Assembly (NCBI GenBank): GCA_029573495.1
Contig: JAKQEI010000087.1
Coordinates: 1 to 59,585, forward strand
DNA length: 59,585 nt
Direction of reading: 5' to 3'
Source of the DNA: Bacteroidota bacterium
GTDB lineage: Bacteria; Bacteroidota; Bacteroidia; Flavobacteriales_F; PHOS-HE28
This document shows, one piece after another, positions 1 to 8,312 of the stretch. The translations under genes were made by a program, and so were the position numbers. The notes under the pieces are model-generated. The model saw nothing but the letters and a program-made list of their open reading frames with translations, was not told the DNA's origin and made no database searches. How positions within the stretch are numbered: position 1 is the stretch's first letter; each line of letters opens with the position of its first letter.

Positions 1-314
1 AGGTCGGCGTGGGCGTAGAGCTGCGCGAACCATTGCTGCACGGTGAGCTCGCCGATGACGAACATGAAGATCATGTCACGATAGTAGCCGCTGCGCCAGT
101 CGCCGTGGCGGAACTGCTTGGCCATGCACACCTGGGCCAGCTCCTTGCCGTCGCCGAAGATGCCGAACTTGGCCTTGCCCGTGAGCACCTCCTTGCGACC
201 GAGCAAACTCGCCTCCCGACTCTCGAACACGATGCGATAATCGCGGAGGATCTCCTCGCGCACTTCGTCCAGGGTCATGCCGACTTCGGCTTGGGCAGGC
301 TTGTTCACGCTCAT
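1..314 (-). CDS. Alpha-ketoacid dehydrogenase E1 component, N-terminal part (runs off left edge)
   Basis: About 104 codons read leftward from an ATG at 314 and continue past the window start. The peptide begins [10 protein letters not shown] and contains [30 protein letters not shown] and WRSGYYRDM, which I recognise as the start of the thiamine-diphosphate-dependent E1 subunit (2-oxoisovalerate/pyruvate dehydrogenase type). In Bacteroidota this is usually a single alpha/beta fusion of about 660 residues. It would catalyse oxidative decarboxylation of a 2-oxo acid and transfer the acyl group to the lipoyl E2 partner in the cytoplasm. Which substrate, and whether the beta half is fused, cannot be seen here. 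A TACCTTTG box on the minus strand at 335-342 suits a promoter. Confidence 0.85.
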   Translation of the reverse strand, partial: MSVNKPAQAEVGMTLDEVREEILRDYRIVFESREASLLGRKEVLTGKAKFGIFGDGKELAQVCMAKQFRHGDWRSGYYRDMIFMFVIGELTVQQWFAQLYAHAD

Positions 315-628
315 TGGCTCTTTCCGGTGAGCTTCAAAGGTAGCCAAGGAGGCGGGTTCGTGCCCTGTGGCCGGGGATGCGTGGAAGTTCACCCGGGAAG
401 GAAGGTGCTTGGGCGGAAATAGGTCCAGCTAGTGGCGAGGCAGTGATCGGGTATGCACGGGCACGGGCACGGCTTTCCCATCAGGGAATGGATGACCCCA
501 TAGTCGTGGCCGGCTGTGGAAGCCTCTCGCCATCAGGTTGCGTTCGGGGGCGCGGGCTGGAAGTAGGGCTACGGGGACCGTCCGTGATCGGTCCGGTTTT
601 TCTCGCGGAGTGGCCACATCTCCCACTC
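315..628. other. Intergenic region between divergent genes
   Basis: This 314-base stretch separates the leftward E1 gene from the rightward sugar dehydrogenase-like gene. Apart from the E1 -7 box at 335-342 I see no convincing RNA gene, hairpin or conserved peptide. Open frames crossing it have no signal peptide or recognisable domain until the ATG at 629, so I treat them as chance frames in GC-rich DNA. Confidence 0.5.
335..342 (-). promoter_or_regulatory. Candidate -7 box for the E1 gene
   Basis: TACCTTTG on the minus strand matches the Bacteroidota -7 consensus TAnnTTTG exactly and lies about 20 bases upstream of the ATG at 314. No good TTG -33 element was seen at the usual spacing. Confidence 0.45.
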
Positions 629-2491
629 ATGAGAAAGCCCTTACTCCTTAGTTCCGTCGCCGTCTTCCTGGGGAACCTCGCACCGGCGCAGGTCGAACTC
701 GAGCTCGTTGTGAACGACTTGACAGCGCCGGTGGACGTGACCCATGCCGGTGACGATCGCTTGTTCGTGGTGGAACGCCCCGGTCTCATCCGCATCGTGG
801 ACGCCGATGGTCAACTGCTCAGCCAGCCCTTCCTGGACCTCACGGACCGCGTGCTGGCCGATGCCGGTGAACAGGGCTTGCTCGGTCTGGCCTTTCATCC
901 GCAATACACGGCCAACGGTCGTTTCTATGTGTTCTATACGGCGGGATCGGGCAATGGCACGCTGCGTCTTTCCCGCTTCAATGTGACCAGCGACCCGAAC
1001 GTGGCCTCGAACAGTGAGACCATCCTCTGGAGCTTGGACAAGCCCTTCCAGAACCACAACGGAGGCGATCTGGACTTCGGGCCGGACGGCTATCTCTACT
1101 TCGCTCCCGGTGATGGAGGCGGTGCGGGTGATCCGGGGAACCAGGCGCAGAACATGGGTGTGGCGTTCGGCAAGGTCTTGCGGATCGATGTGAACGGTCC
1201 TGCTTACACGGTCCCCAGTTCGAACCCCTTCGTGGGGGTGTCGGGGGTATTGCCGGAGATCTGGGCTTCGGGCCTGCGGAACCCGTGGCGTTTCGGATTC
1301 GACCGCCAGACGGGTGATATCTGGATCGGCGATGTGGGCCAGGGGGAACGCGAGGAGGTGGACCGGTGGCCCGCAGGTGACAACAGCGGACCGAACTTCG
1401 GCTGGCGCTGTTATGAAGGGAACCTGCCGTACGAGACCAGTGGCTGCCAGCAGCAGAGCAGTTACGTGTCGCCTGTGATCGACCATCCGCAGAGCGATGG
1501 CTGGTGCTCGGTGATCGGCGGTCGCGTGTACCGCGGATCGCTCTATCCATCGCTGCAAGGCAAGTACATCTACAGCGACTTCTGCCATGGCCGTGTGCAT
1601 GCGTTGCAGCCGAACGGTGGTGGCTGGACACCGCAGACCTTGATCAGTACAGGGTCTCAAGGCGTCACCTCGATCGCAGAGGATGTCCATGGCGAACTCT
1701 ACTTCTGCAACATGAGCCAGGGCGCGCTCTATCACCTCACCGATGCATCGGCCGTGGTGCGCGTGTCACCAAGGGTGTGGCTGGGTGGTGCGTACGTCAG
1801 CGCCAGTGGGGACATGCGCGACGCCCTGCGCACCCAAGGTCTTGTGCCGGCCACGGAACCCTACACCGCGCTTGGTCATCCCCAGGTGGCGCAGGGCGGT
1901 GGTGAGCAGGTGAGCACGACGGTCCTGAACGTGAGCAACGCCAACGCCGTGGTGGATTGGGTGCGCGTGGAGTTGCGGTCCACGGCGGATCCATCCGTGA
2001 TCGTGGCCACCCGTCAGGGATTGCTGCAACGCGATGGCGATGTGGTGGCGGCGGATGGCAGTTCACCGCTCACCTTCCACGTGGGTGCGGGATCATACCA
2101 TGTGCTGGTCCGGCATCGGAACCACCTGGCGTGCATGACCCAGGCCTTAGCCCTCACGAGCACCACGACCGCGGTCGACCTGCGTGCTGCGGCAACGGCG
2201 GTCTGGGGCACGAACGCACGTTGGTCCATCGGCGGGCAACAACTCCTCTGGCCCGGTGACATCGACCGGAACGGTCTCATTGCTTACACCGGCGCGGATA
2301 ACGACCGTGACCTGGTCCTACAGGCCATCGGAGGCAGCATCCCGACCAACACCGTACAAGGCTATCTGGCCACGGACGTCACCTTGGATGGTGTGGTGAA
2401 GTACGCGGGGAACGACAACGACCGCGATGTGATCCTGCAGGCGATCGGGGGCACGGTCGCCACGAACACGGTCGAGGAACAAACACCCTGA
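629..2491 (+). CDS. Secreted PQQ-dependent sugar dehydrogenase-like protein with C-terminal dockerin-like module
   Basis: The 620-residue protein starts with a signal peptide (MRKPLLLSSVAVFLG, Ala-rich end near residue 20). Residues about 25-375 are a glucose/sorbosone dehydrogenase (GSDH) type beta-propeller, with family-typical stretches such as ASGLRNPWRFGFD and GDVGQGEREEVD. Such enzymes oxidise sugars, classically with PQQ, in the periplasm or outside the cell; the substrate is unknown. Residues about 379-620 form a separate module found again in the beta-helix protein at 53924. It ends in two repeats with the pattern DxxxxG...Y.G..NDRD..L..IGG. The start at 629 was preferred over upstream in-frame starts because it places the signal peptide at the N-terminus. 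There is no classical T9SS type A domain; the module may replace it (inference). Confidence 0.82.
   Translation: MRKPLLLSSVAVFLGNLAPAQVELELVVNDLTAPVDVTHAGDDRLFVVERPGLIRIVDADGQLLSQPFLDLTDRVLADAGEQGLLGLAFHPQYTANGRFYVFYTAGSGNGTLRLSRFNVTSDPNVASNSETILWSLDKPFQNHNGGDLDFGPDGYLYFAPGDGGGAGDPGNQAQNMGVAFGKVLRIDVNGPAYTVPSSNPFVGVSGVLPEIWASGLRNPWRFGFDRQTGDIWIGDVGQGEREEVDRWPAGDNSGPNFGWRCYEGNLPYETSGCQQQSSYVSPVIDHPQSDGWCSVIGGRVYRGSLYPSLQGKYIYSDFCHGRVHALQPNGGGWTPQTLISTGSQGVTSIAEDVHGELYFCNMSQGALYHLTDASAVVRVSPRVWLGGAYVSASGDMRDALRTQGLVPATEPYTALGHPQVAQGGGEQVSTTVLNVSNANAVVDWVRVELRSTADPSVIVATRQGLLQRDGDVVAADGSSPLTFHVGAGSYHVLVRHRNHLACMTQALALTSTTTAVDLRAAATAVWGTNARWSIGGQQLLWPGDIDRNGLIAYTGADNDRDLVLQAIGGSIPTNTVQGYLATDVTLDGVVKYAGNDNDRDVILQAIGGTVATNTVEEQTP
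1763..2488 (+). other. C-terminal module shared with the beta-helix protein (copy 1)
   Basis: The last 242 residues of the sugar dehydrogenase-like protein align by eye with the last 240 residues encoded at 56381-57100. Common landmarks in order are DALRTQ/DALRTA, P-T-TEPY, a VVDWV/IVDWV strand, VRHRNHL, LLWPGD/ALWPGD, then two NDRD repeats and a final Q-x-P. Confidence 0.8.
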
Positions 2492-2528
2492 TCGGGACCA
2501 CTGTAGGCTTGCGAGACCCCGAAACGAA

Positions 2529-2552
2529 GCGGGAGGACCGAAGTCCTCCCGC
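2529..2552. terminator. Bidirectional hairpin terminator
   Basis: A perfect 10-bp stem GCGGGAGGAC/GTCCTCCCGC closes a CGAA tetraloop between two convergent genes. No strong T-run follows on either strand. Confidence 0.65.
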
Positions 2553-2572
2553 CATAAGAAGTTCAGTGTAGG

Positions 2573-3940
2573 TCAGTGCGTCCGGACGAGGCGCTGGGAA
2601 GCGCTGCCTTCCGGGGTGTCGATCCGCAGGACGTACAGACCGGGCGCGATCGTCGCCTTGGAAAGATCCACGGTGCTGATGTTCCGATCGTTCAGCACGA
2701 TGTTGTCCTGGAACACCACGCAGCCGTCGGTGCTGATGAGGTTGATGCTGGCGTTGCCGGTGTAGTCGGCCACGCGCACGTTCAACTGGTCGCTGAAGGG
2801 GTTGGGGTAGGCTTCCAGGCGCTCGTCACCAAGGGCCAGTTCATCGATCCCAACGCCGGACGCCGCGCTCGTCACCGCGTTCAAGGTGTACCGGTTGTTG
2901 AAGGTGGTGGGCTTGTGTTCCACCAGACCGACCAGCTTCAGGTCGTTCATGTCGTAGGTGGAAGGAACGGTCCAGGAGTAGGTGTGTGAATACGTGGTGC
3001 CGACCACGGGAGTGTTGGGGATCACTCCACCCGTGCCGCTGGCGCCACCGAGCATGGCGCGCATGACCTTGTTGTGGATGTAGTTGCTCGGCGCCGAGCT
3101 CTGCGGCCCCGGAACGTTGTCCTCCGCCACGTAGACGTTCAAGTTGAACGGACCGGTGAGCGCGTAGGTGAAGGTGGCGTTCAAGGTCACGGTGAGCAGA
3201 CGGGTGGCCTGGTTCAGCGATGAGGTCATGGTGAGGTTTACAGGCGATACCCCCGCGGCGCGTGCGGTCATCGCCGATTCCCACTGACCGTGATTGTAGT
3301 TGATGGTGTACCCACCGTACTCACCCATCTCGATCATACCCGCAGGCGTGAAGGTGATGCCGTACTGGTTGTAGTAGGTGATGCATTCGGGGCAATCATC
3401 CAGCGCGTCGCTGAGGTGGAACTTCACCACGGCGAAATCGGGGTTCGTCATCAACGAGTTCGTCACCGTGTTGGACGATGGGCACTGCGGACACCAGGTC
3501 TCGGTGCGTGCCTCGAGCAGGACGACCTTGTCCGCCCAGTTGCTCAATGCCGTGAACGGGATGCTGACGGTGTTGTTGGCCTGGGATGGGTCGTTGGCCA
3601 GGACCACATTGATCTCGAGCGTGTGCGGGCCAACGGTCGTATTGAGGTTCGTGTTATGCGTGACGGGCATGTAGTACCCACCCGTTCCCAGACCCGGAGC
3701 CTGGATGTTGATGGTCTGCGTGGTGGTCCAGCTTCCACCGTCCAGTCGCCAGCGCACACCGAAACTCGCGCAATATCCGGGTCCGTTGTTCTTCACCTCC
3801 AATTTCACCTGGTAGTTGGTACTGGCCTTGACGTACCGCGGCAGGGAGGTGGAACTGATGTAGATGTCCTGCGCTCCGGCGATGCCGAAAGCCGCCAGGC
3901 ACATGGTCAAAAGGCCGGTTCGAAGGGTCGAAACACGCAT
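2573..3940 (-). CDS. Omp28-like secreted protein with T9SS type A sorting domain
   Basis: The 455-residue product starts MRVSTLRTGLLTMC with a signal peptide ending near GIAGAQ. Residues about 20-135 look like an Ig/CARDB-type beta domain (EVKNNGPGY). Residues about 140-370 resemble Omp28-related proteins, with a thioredoxin-like ETWCPQCP motif (Cys 150 and 153), then FHLSD and a beta-rich second half. The C-terminus (EAYPNPFSDQLNV to the final SQRLVRTH) is a type IX secretion type A sorting domain, so the protein should cross the outer membrane and be surface attached or released. The ATG at 3940 was chosen over a GTG at 3961 because it gives a standard signal peptide. A TATATTCG sequence just upstream (3964-3971 region, minus strand) could be a -7 box. 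Function of the family is not established. Confidence 0.85.
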   Translation of the reverse strand: MRVSTLRTGLLTMCLAAFGIAGAQDIYISSTSLPRYVKASTNYQVKLEVKNNGPGYCASFGVRWRLDGGSWTTTQTINIQAPGLGTGGYYMPVTHNTNLNTTVGPHTLEINVVLANDPSQANNTVSIPFTALSNWADKVVLLEARTETWCPQCPSSNTVTNSLMTNPDFAVVKFHLSDALDDCPECITYYNQYGITFTPAGMIEMGEYGGYTINYNHGQWESAMTARAAGVSPVNLTMTSSLNQATRLLTVTLNATFTYALTGPFNLNVYVAEDNVPGPQSSAPSNYIHNKVMRAMLGGASGTGGVIPNTPVVGTTYSHTYSWTVPSTYDMNDLKLVGLVEHKPTTFNNRYTLNAVTSAASGVGIDELALGDERLEAYPNPFSDQLNVRVADYTGNASINLISTDGCVVFQDNIVLNDRNISTVDLSKATIAPGLYVLRIDTPEGSASQRLVRTH

Positions 3941-4068
3941 GGGCAGTTGGGTTTGTTGCACCGAATATAGGCGGAGGAAGCGCTCGGAATGGATAGTAAC
4001 ACAGGCGGTTCATCCATTTAACGGTGCCTTGACCGGTCAACGGTGCTGACCTGCCTGGGGGGGGGCGC

Positions 4069-4740
4069 TCAGTTCTCCGCACCACTGAACGCGAAGCGCA
4101 CGATGTTGGCGCCCATCTGCAGGGCACGCGTACGGTTGGCCTCGCTGTCGCCATGCACCCCCGCATCCTCCCAGCCATCGCCCAGGTCGCACTCGAAGTC
4201 GTAGAAGCATACGAGCCGCCCTTCCCAGAAGAGGCCGAAACCCTTCGGCGGCTGGTTGTCGTGCTCGTGCACCTTGGGCAGGCCCTGGTCGAAATTGAAC
4301 TTCTGGTGATAGATGGCGTGGGCGAAGGGGAGCTCCAGGAACTCCAGTTCGGGGAATACACGCTTCATCATGGGCCTGATGAAGGGATCCATCCCATAGT
4401 TGTCGCTGATGTGCAGGAAGCCACCGGCCATGAGGTAGTTCCGGAGGTTCTCCGCCTCCTGCTGGGAGAAGACCACGTTGCCATGGCCTGTCATATGCAC
4501 GAGCGGGTAGGTGAAGAGGTCGGGGCTGCCCACTTCCACCACGGGCACCTCCGGGTTGATCCCCATGCCCAGCTGTGCGTTGCAGAACTTCACAAGGTTG
4601 GGCACGCTGGTCGGGTTGCCGTACCAATCGCCGCCGCCGTTGTACTTGAGCACCGCGATCTGGTAGGAGCCTTGCGCCCATGTGCTCATGTGGGCCGGTG
4701 CCCATGTGCATAGGATGGCCAGTGCGATGGTCCGGAACAT
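4069..4740 (-). CDS. DUF4159 domain-containing exported protein
   Basis: The 223-residue protein has an N-terminal signal peptide (MFRTIALAILCTWAPAHMS). It continues with features I recognise from DUF4159: KYNGGGDWYGNPTS near residue 33, VHMTGHGNVVFS near 80, an LMAGGFLHISDNYGMD block near 105, and FDQGLPKVHEHD near 150. The family folds like a glutamine-amidotransferase-type Rossmann domain but has no proven activity. It sits 9 bases after rsmE and probably shares its transcript. A run of nine G at 4057-4065 lies directly after the stop codon. Confidence 0.82.
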   Translation of the reverse strand: MFRTIALAILCTWAPAHMSTWAQGSYQIAVLKYNGGGDWYGNPTSVPNLVKFCNAQLGMGINPEVPVVEVGSPDLFTYPLVHMTGHGNVVFSQQEAENLRNYLMAGGFLHISDNYGMDPFIRPMMKRVFPELEFLELPFAHAIYHQKFNFDQGLPKVHEHDNQPPKGFGLFWEGRLVCFYDFECDLGDGWEDAGVHGDSEANRTRALQMGANIVRFAFSGAEN

Positions 4741-4749
4741 GGTGCGAAG

Positions 4750-5451
4750 TTACCCCTGTTGCGCGAGGCTCATCCAGGTGCAGGCGGCCAGGGCGGCGGT
4801 CTCCGTACGCAGGCGTGCCGATCCGAGGCTGATCGCCTGGAAGCCGGCAGTTCGAAGCGTGCTGGCCTCCTCCGTGCTGAAGTCGCCCTCCGGTCCGACC
4901 AGCAGGAGCACCTCTTCCTGGATGTTGTACGCCTGCATCAAGGAACGGTGTTCGCCTTCGCACCAGCCGAAGAGGCGCTGGGGCGGGAGAGGCTCGGCCA
5001 GCAGATCGGACAGGTCGGTGAGCGCATCGATCCGAGGCAGCCAGAGACGCCGGCTCTGCTTCATGGCACTGATCGCCACCCGATGCAGCCGGTCGACGCG
5101 CAACTTCCCGCGCTCGGTGCGCTCGGTGGCGATGGGGGTGATGCGGTCCACGCCGATCTCCACGGCCTTCTCCACGAACCATTCGAAGCGGTCCATCTGC
5201 TTGGTGGGCGCCACGGCCAGGTGGATGCGCGCGGTGCGTTCGGGTCCTGCTGCGTGGCGCTCGATGATGCGCACGCTGCACTGCCGTTTGGTGATGAGCT
5301 CGATGGTCGCGATGGCGCGCGTCCCCTGTCCGTCGAGCAGGCCGATGCGCGTGCCGGCAGTGAGCCGAAGGACCGCAATGGCGTGATGGGCTTCCTCTTC
5401 GGGCAGCTCGATCAGGTCGCCGATCAGATCAGGACTGTGGAAGAGGTGCAT
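4750..5451 (-). CDS. rsmE: 16S rRNA (uracil(1498)-N(3))-methyltransferase
   Basis: The 233-residue protein has the full RsmE layout. An N-terminal PUA-like RNA-binding part (residues 1-70, beginning MHLFHSPDLIG) is followed by a SPOUT methyltransferase domain with the SAM-binding knot motifs LLVGPEGDFS near residue 177 and LGSARLRTETA near 208. It methylates N3 of U1498 in 16S rRNA using SAM. Its start overlaps the 3' end of the upstream membrane-protein gene by 23 bases, which suggests one transcript, and the DUF4159 gene follows closely. Length is normal for the family. Confidence 0.92.
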   Translation of the reverse strand: MHLFHSPDLIGDLIELPEEEAHHAIAVLRLTAGTRIGLLDGQGTRAIATIELITKRQCSVRIIERHAAGPERTARIHLAVAPTKQMDRFEWFVEKAVEIGVDRITPIATERTERGKLRVDRLHRVAISAMKQSRRLWLPRIDALTDLSDLLAEPLPPQRLFGWCEGEHRSLMQAYNIQEEVLLLVGPEGDFSTEEASTLRTAGFQAISLGSARLRTETAALAACTWMSLAQQG

Positions 5452-6775
5452 GCGGTGCGGTGCGATCGATGCGATGGATGAGGAGGAGCCCGGTGGCCAG
5501 GACGAAGATGAAGAGCGAACTGCTCACGGCCGGCGACACCCCGAACCGGACCGGCAACTGGTTCGTGGTCCATTGTCCGTTCAGGACCGCGGGCAGCACC
5601 AGCTCGGAGAGGGGGTGCGCGATGCCGGTCGGAAGGGAATAGCCCAGGGTGGAGATGGCCGCCACCGAGAGGACGAGCCCGATACCACCAAGCGCCAGCA
5701 CGGCCATGACCGCGATCCGTGATGGACGCAGATGTTCCAGAAGGAAGGCGAGGAGCAGCACCGCGCTGCACGTGATGTAACGCGGTCCATAGGTCCAGCC
5801 GCCCCACCAGGTGGAGTGCAGGGAATAGGCGAGGATGAGGGCGATGGCGGGCAGCAGATAGGGGTTCGTGAGCCAGGCGCGCGCGTCCTTCAAGGGCCGG
5901 ACGAGGAGCAGGGCAACGAGCGCCGGCATGTAGATGAAGAGCCCCCGGTAGAGGCTGAAGGTGAGTCCGAAGAGGGCATCGAGCCGGAAGCCGCGGAAGC
6001 CGAGCGACTGCGTCATATGCGGATAGTTCGCCGCCATGGCCGAGGGAAAGGTGAACGCCGAACCCGTGATCACCGCGTTGTTGACCAGGGTGATGATGAT
6101 CCCGACCAGATAGGCGGTGGCGAAGCGAAGGCTGGACCCGAACGGCCGCGAGAGCAGCAGCTGCAGGCCTTGCACGGCGATGATCACCACGGACGCCGTG
6201 TCGGTGAGCAGGGCGGCCGACGCCCACAGACCGGCGATCATGAAGCGCTCCTTCCCGATGGAGATCGTCGTGAGCAGTACGAACAAGGCGGCCGGAAGGT
6301 GGTTGTACAGGCTGCCGCTGTAGACGAAGAGGAAGGAGCCGAGCATCGGCACCAGCACGGTGAGCGCGCGGTGTCCGGTCAGCTGCGGATGTTCGAAGCT
6401 GCGTCGCCAGAGGATCAACGCGATGAGGGCGAAGGGGAGGACGCCCCAGATGAAGCCGCCGAGACGCAGAAGCGCGGCGTAGGACGATCCATCCGCCGTG
6501 GTGGCGTTCGCGCCCACTGCCCTCGCCAGCGCCCACAAGGGCACGAGGACCCAGCTCGGCAGGGGCGCCTTGTCGGTGTAGTAGCGACCATCCACCACCG
6601 CCTTGTCGCCGGTGAGGGTATGGTGTGCGGTGAATTCGGAGGACCCGGTCTCCACGATCGCGGAGGTGGCCATGGCACGAGAGAGGGTGCCGTCGTTGGT
6701 GCCGGCATCCAGATGCCAGGAGCACACTGCGACGATGATCAGGAAGAAGGTGACGGCCTGCTTGCGCGACGGCAT
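5429..6775 (-). CDS. Polytopic membrane protein, possibly GT-C/mannosyltransferase-like
   Basis: The 448-residue protein is almost entirely hydrophobic, with roughly ten predicted membrane segments by eye. A conserved-looking first periplasmic loop contains DGRYYTDKAPLPSWVLVPL, and a later loop contains HSTWWGGWTYGPRYI. Charged loop one plus many helices recalls lipid-linked-sugar glycosyltransferases of the GT-C fold (as in hypothetical dolichyl-phosphate-mannose type proteins), but I do not see a diagnostic DD or DE pair, so the function is uncertain. The ATG at 6775 lies just past the stop of the serine hydrolase gene (6778). A GTG at 6781 overlapping that stop is an alternative. The 3' end overlaps rsmE by 23 bases. 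Confidence 0.7.
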   Translation of the reverse strand: MPSRKQAVTFFLIIVAVCSWHLDAGTNDGTLSRAMATSAIVETGSSEFTAHHTLTGDKAVVDGRYYTDKAPLPSWVLVPLWALARAVGANATTADGSSYAALLRLGGFIWGVLPFALIALILWRRSFEHPQLTGHRALTVLVPMLGSFLFVYSGSLYNHLPAALFVLLTTISIGKERFMIAGLWASAALLTDTASVVIIAVQGLQLLLSRPFGSSLRFATAYLVGIIITLVNNAVITGSAFTFPSAMAANYPHMTQSLGFRGFRLDALFGLTFSLYRGLFIYMPALVALLLVRPLKDARAWLTNPYLLPAIALILAYSLHSTWWGGWTYGPRYITCSAVLLLAFLLEHLRPSRIAVMAVLALGGIGLVLSVAAISTLGYSLPTGIAHPLSELVLPAVLNGQWTTNQLPVRFGVSPAVSSSLFIFVLATGLLLIHRIDRTAPHAPLPQS

Positions 6776-6777
6776 CC

Positions 6778-8283
6778 TCACTGCTTCTTGAAGTCGAGCT
6801 TGTAGAAGTGGAAGTCCGGGCTGTGCAGGTCGATCCTGAAGCCGGTCACCCGGTGGTCGGCATCGAAGGAGAAGGTGATGTAGCCGGGCTCAAGAAAGGG
6901 ATCCGCGTGATCCCACTTCCAGGTGTCGTAATGCCAATGTACCAGCTCACCGGTGAAGAGCTCCTTCGCGGGTGTGAACGCGAGCACGGGCGTACCGTTC
7001 AGATCGGTAATGGTCGCCTCGCCATAGATCTTGTCCACGTAGGTGCCCTGGAGGGTGCCGGCATCCGCTGTCGGGCTGGTTCCGCTCACGCGGGCGTTCA
7101 CGCGATCGGCCACACGCTTCGCCTCGCGTTCGTCGCGCTTCGCCAGCCGTGGCAGGATGTCGGCCACGGGGTCCGCGGTGCCATCACCCAGGTAGCTGTC
7201 CATGATCTTGTTGGTGATGGCGAAGACGCTGTAGCTCTCACCGTTGCCCAGGCAGATCACCGCGAGGTCCTTCTCCGGCACCACGGCATGGTTGAGGATG
7301 AAGCCCGGCATGCCACCGCTGTGCGTGATCACCTTCGCACCGTTGTTGTGCTCGATGAACCAGCCGAGCCCGGCACCCTCGTCGCCCATGGCCAGGTGCG
7401 TCGTGGTGATCATGCCATAGGAATCCGGCGAAAGGAAGGTCTTGCCGTTCACCTTGCCCTCATCGGCCCACATGGCGTCCCACTTCGCGAGGTCGGTCAC
7501 GGTACTGAGCACACCACAGGCCCCATCGGCTCCCTGCAGCGCCTGGTAGGGCATGCTCTTCTGCGGTGCGCTCTTGTCCTGTCCCTTGCGCACATGAGGC
7601 AGGGCGACGTCGGTCATGCCCGCGAGGTCGGCCGTCTCCACGCGGCTGCGGTCCATGCCCAGCGGCTGGAAGATGCGGGAGGTGATGAACGCATCCCAGC
7701 TCATGCCACTGACGTGCTCGATCAGTTGGGCCGCGGCGATGAACATCAGGTTGCTGTATCCGAACTCATCGCGGAAGGGCAGCGTCATCGGCTCATGGGC
7801 ATGACGCGCGAGGATCTCCTCCTGGGTGTAGTCGGTGCCGTACCAAAGGAGATCGCCGTCGAAGGTGATCCAGCCGCTGCGGTGGCACAGGAGGTCCTTC
7901 ACCAGGAACTGCTCCGTGACATAGGGCAGGGGCGTGGCGAATTCCGGCATGTAATGGCGCACGGGTGTGTTCCAGTCCAGCTTGCCCTCGTCCACCAGCA
8001 GCCCGACGGCACAGGCGGTGAAGGCCTTGCTGATGCTGGCGCAATAGAACACCGAATTGGCCGTGACGGGATCCGGCTTCGCCAGGTCGAGCCTGCCGTA
8101 GCCCTTGCTCCAGACGAGCTTGCCATCCTTCACCACCCCCACGGCGAGGCCGGGCTGGTCGAACTTGCGGACGGCATCCGCGATGTAGGTGTCGAGCTTC
8201 TTGAAGTCGGGTCCCTTCTGCGCGTTGGCGGCAAGGAGGGGTAGGGCGGAGGCGAGGACGATCGCGTGGCGCAGGGTGGTCAT
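6778..8283 (-). CDS. Serine hydrolase, class C beta-lactamase-related family
   Basis: The 501-residue exported protein (signal peptide MTTLRHAIVLASALPLLAANA) carries the three marks of the beta-lactamase/DD-peptidase fold: SISK at 83-86 (nucleophile Ser83 and Lys86), YSN at 176-178 and HSGG at 321-324 in place of KTG. A further C-terminal domain (about 400-501) has the beta-rich character of the DUF3471-type extension seen in many of these enzymes. Members include D-aminopeptidases, esterases and penicillin-binding enzymes acting in the periplasm, so the substrate cannot be named. It follows the efflux adaptor gene by 29 bases and could be the tail of the exporter operon. Confidence 0.85.
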   Translation of the reverse strand: MTTLRHAIVLASALPLLAANAQKGPDFKKLDTYIADAVRKFDQPGLAVGVVKDGKLVWSKGYGRLDLAKPDPVTANSVFYCASISKAFTACAVGLLVDEGKLDWNTPVRHYMPEFATPLPYVTEQFLVKDLLCHRSGWITFDGDLLWYGTDYTQEEILARHAHEPMTLPFRDEFGYSNLMFIAAAQLIEHVSGMSWDAFITSRIFQPLGMDRSRVETADLAGMTDVALPHVRKGQDKSAPQKSMPYQALQGADGACGVLSTVTDLAKWDAMWADEGKVNGKTFLSPDSYGMITTTHLAMGDEGAGLGWFIEHNNGAKVITHSGGMPGFILNHAVVPEKDLAVICLGNGESYSVFAITNKIMDSYLGDGTADPVADILPRLAKRDEREAKRVADRVNARVSGTSPTADAGTLQGTYVDKIYGEATITDLNGTPVLAFTPAKELFTGELVHWHYDTWKWDHADPFLEPGYITFSFDADHRVTGFRIDLHSPDFHFYKLDFKKQ

Positions 8284-8312
8284 GCCACGAAGATCGTGTT
8301 CCTTCCGCTAGC

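Noticed and set aside
6808..8244. 478-codon plus-strand frame opposite the serine hydrolase
   Set aside because: The minus strand has SISK, YSN and HSGG; the plus frame has no domain.
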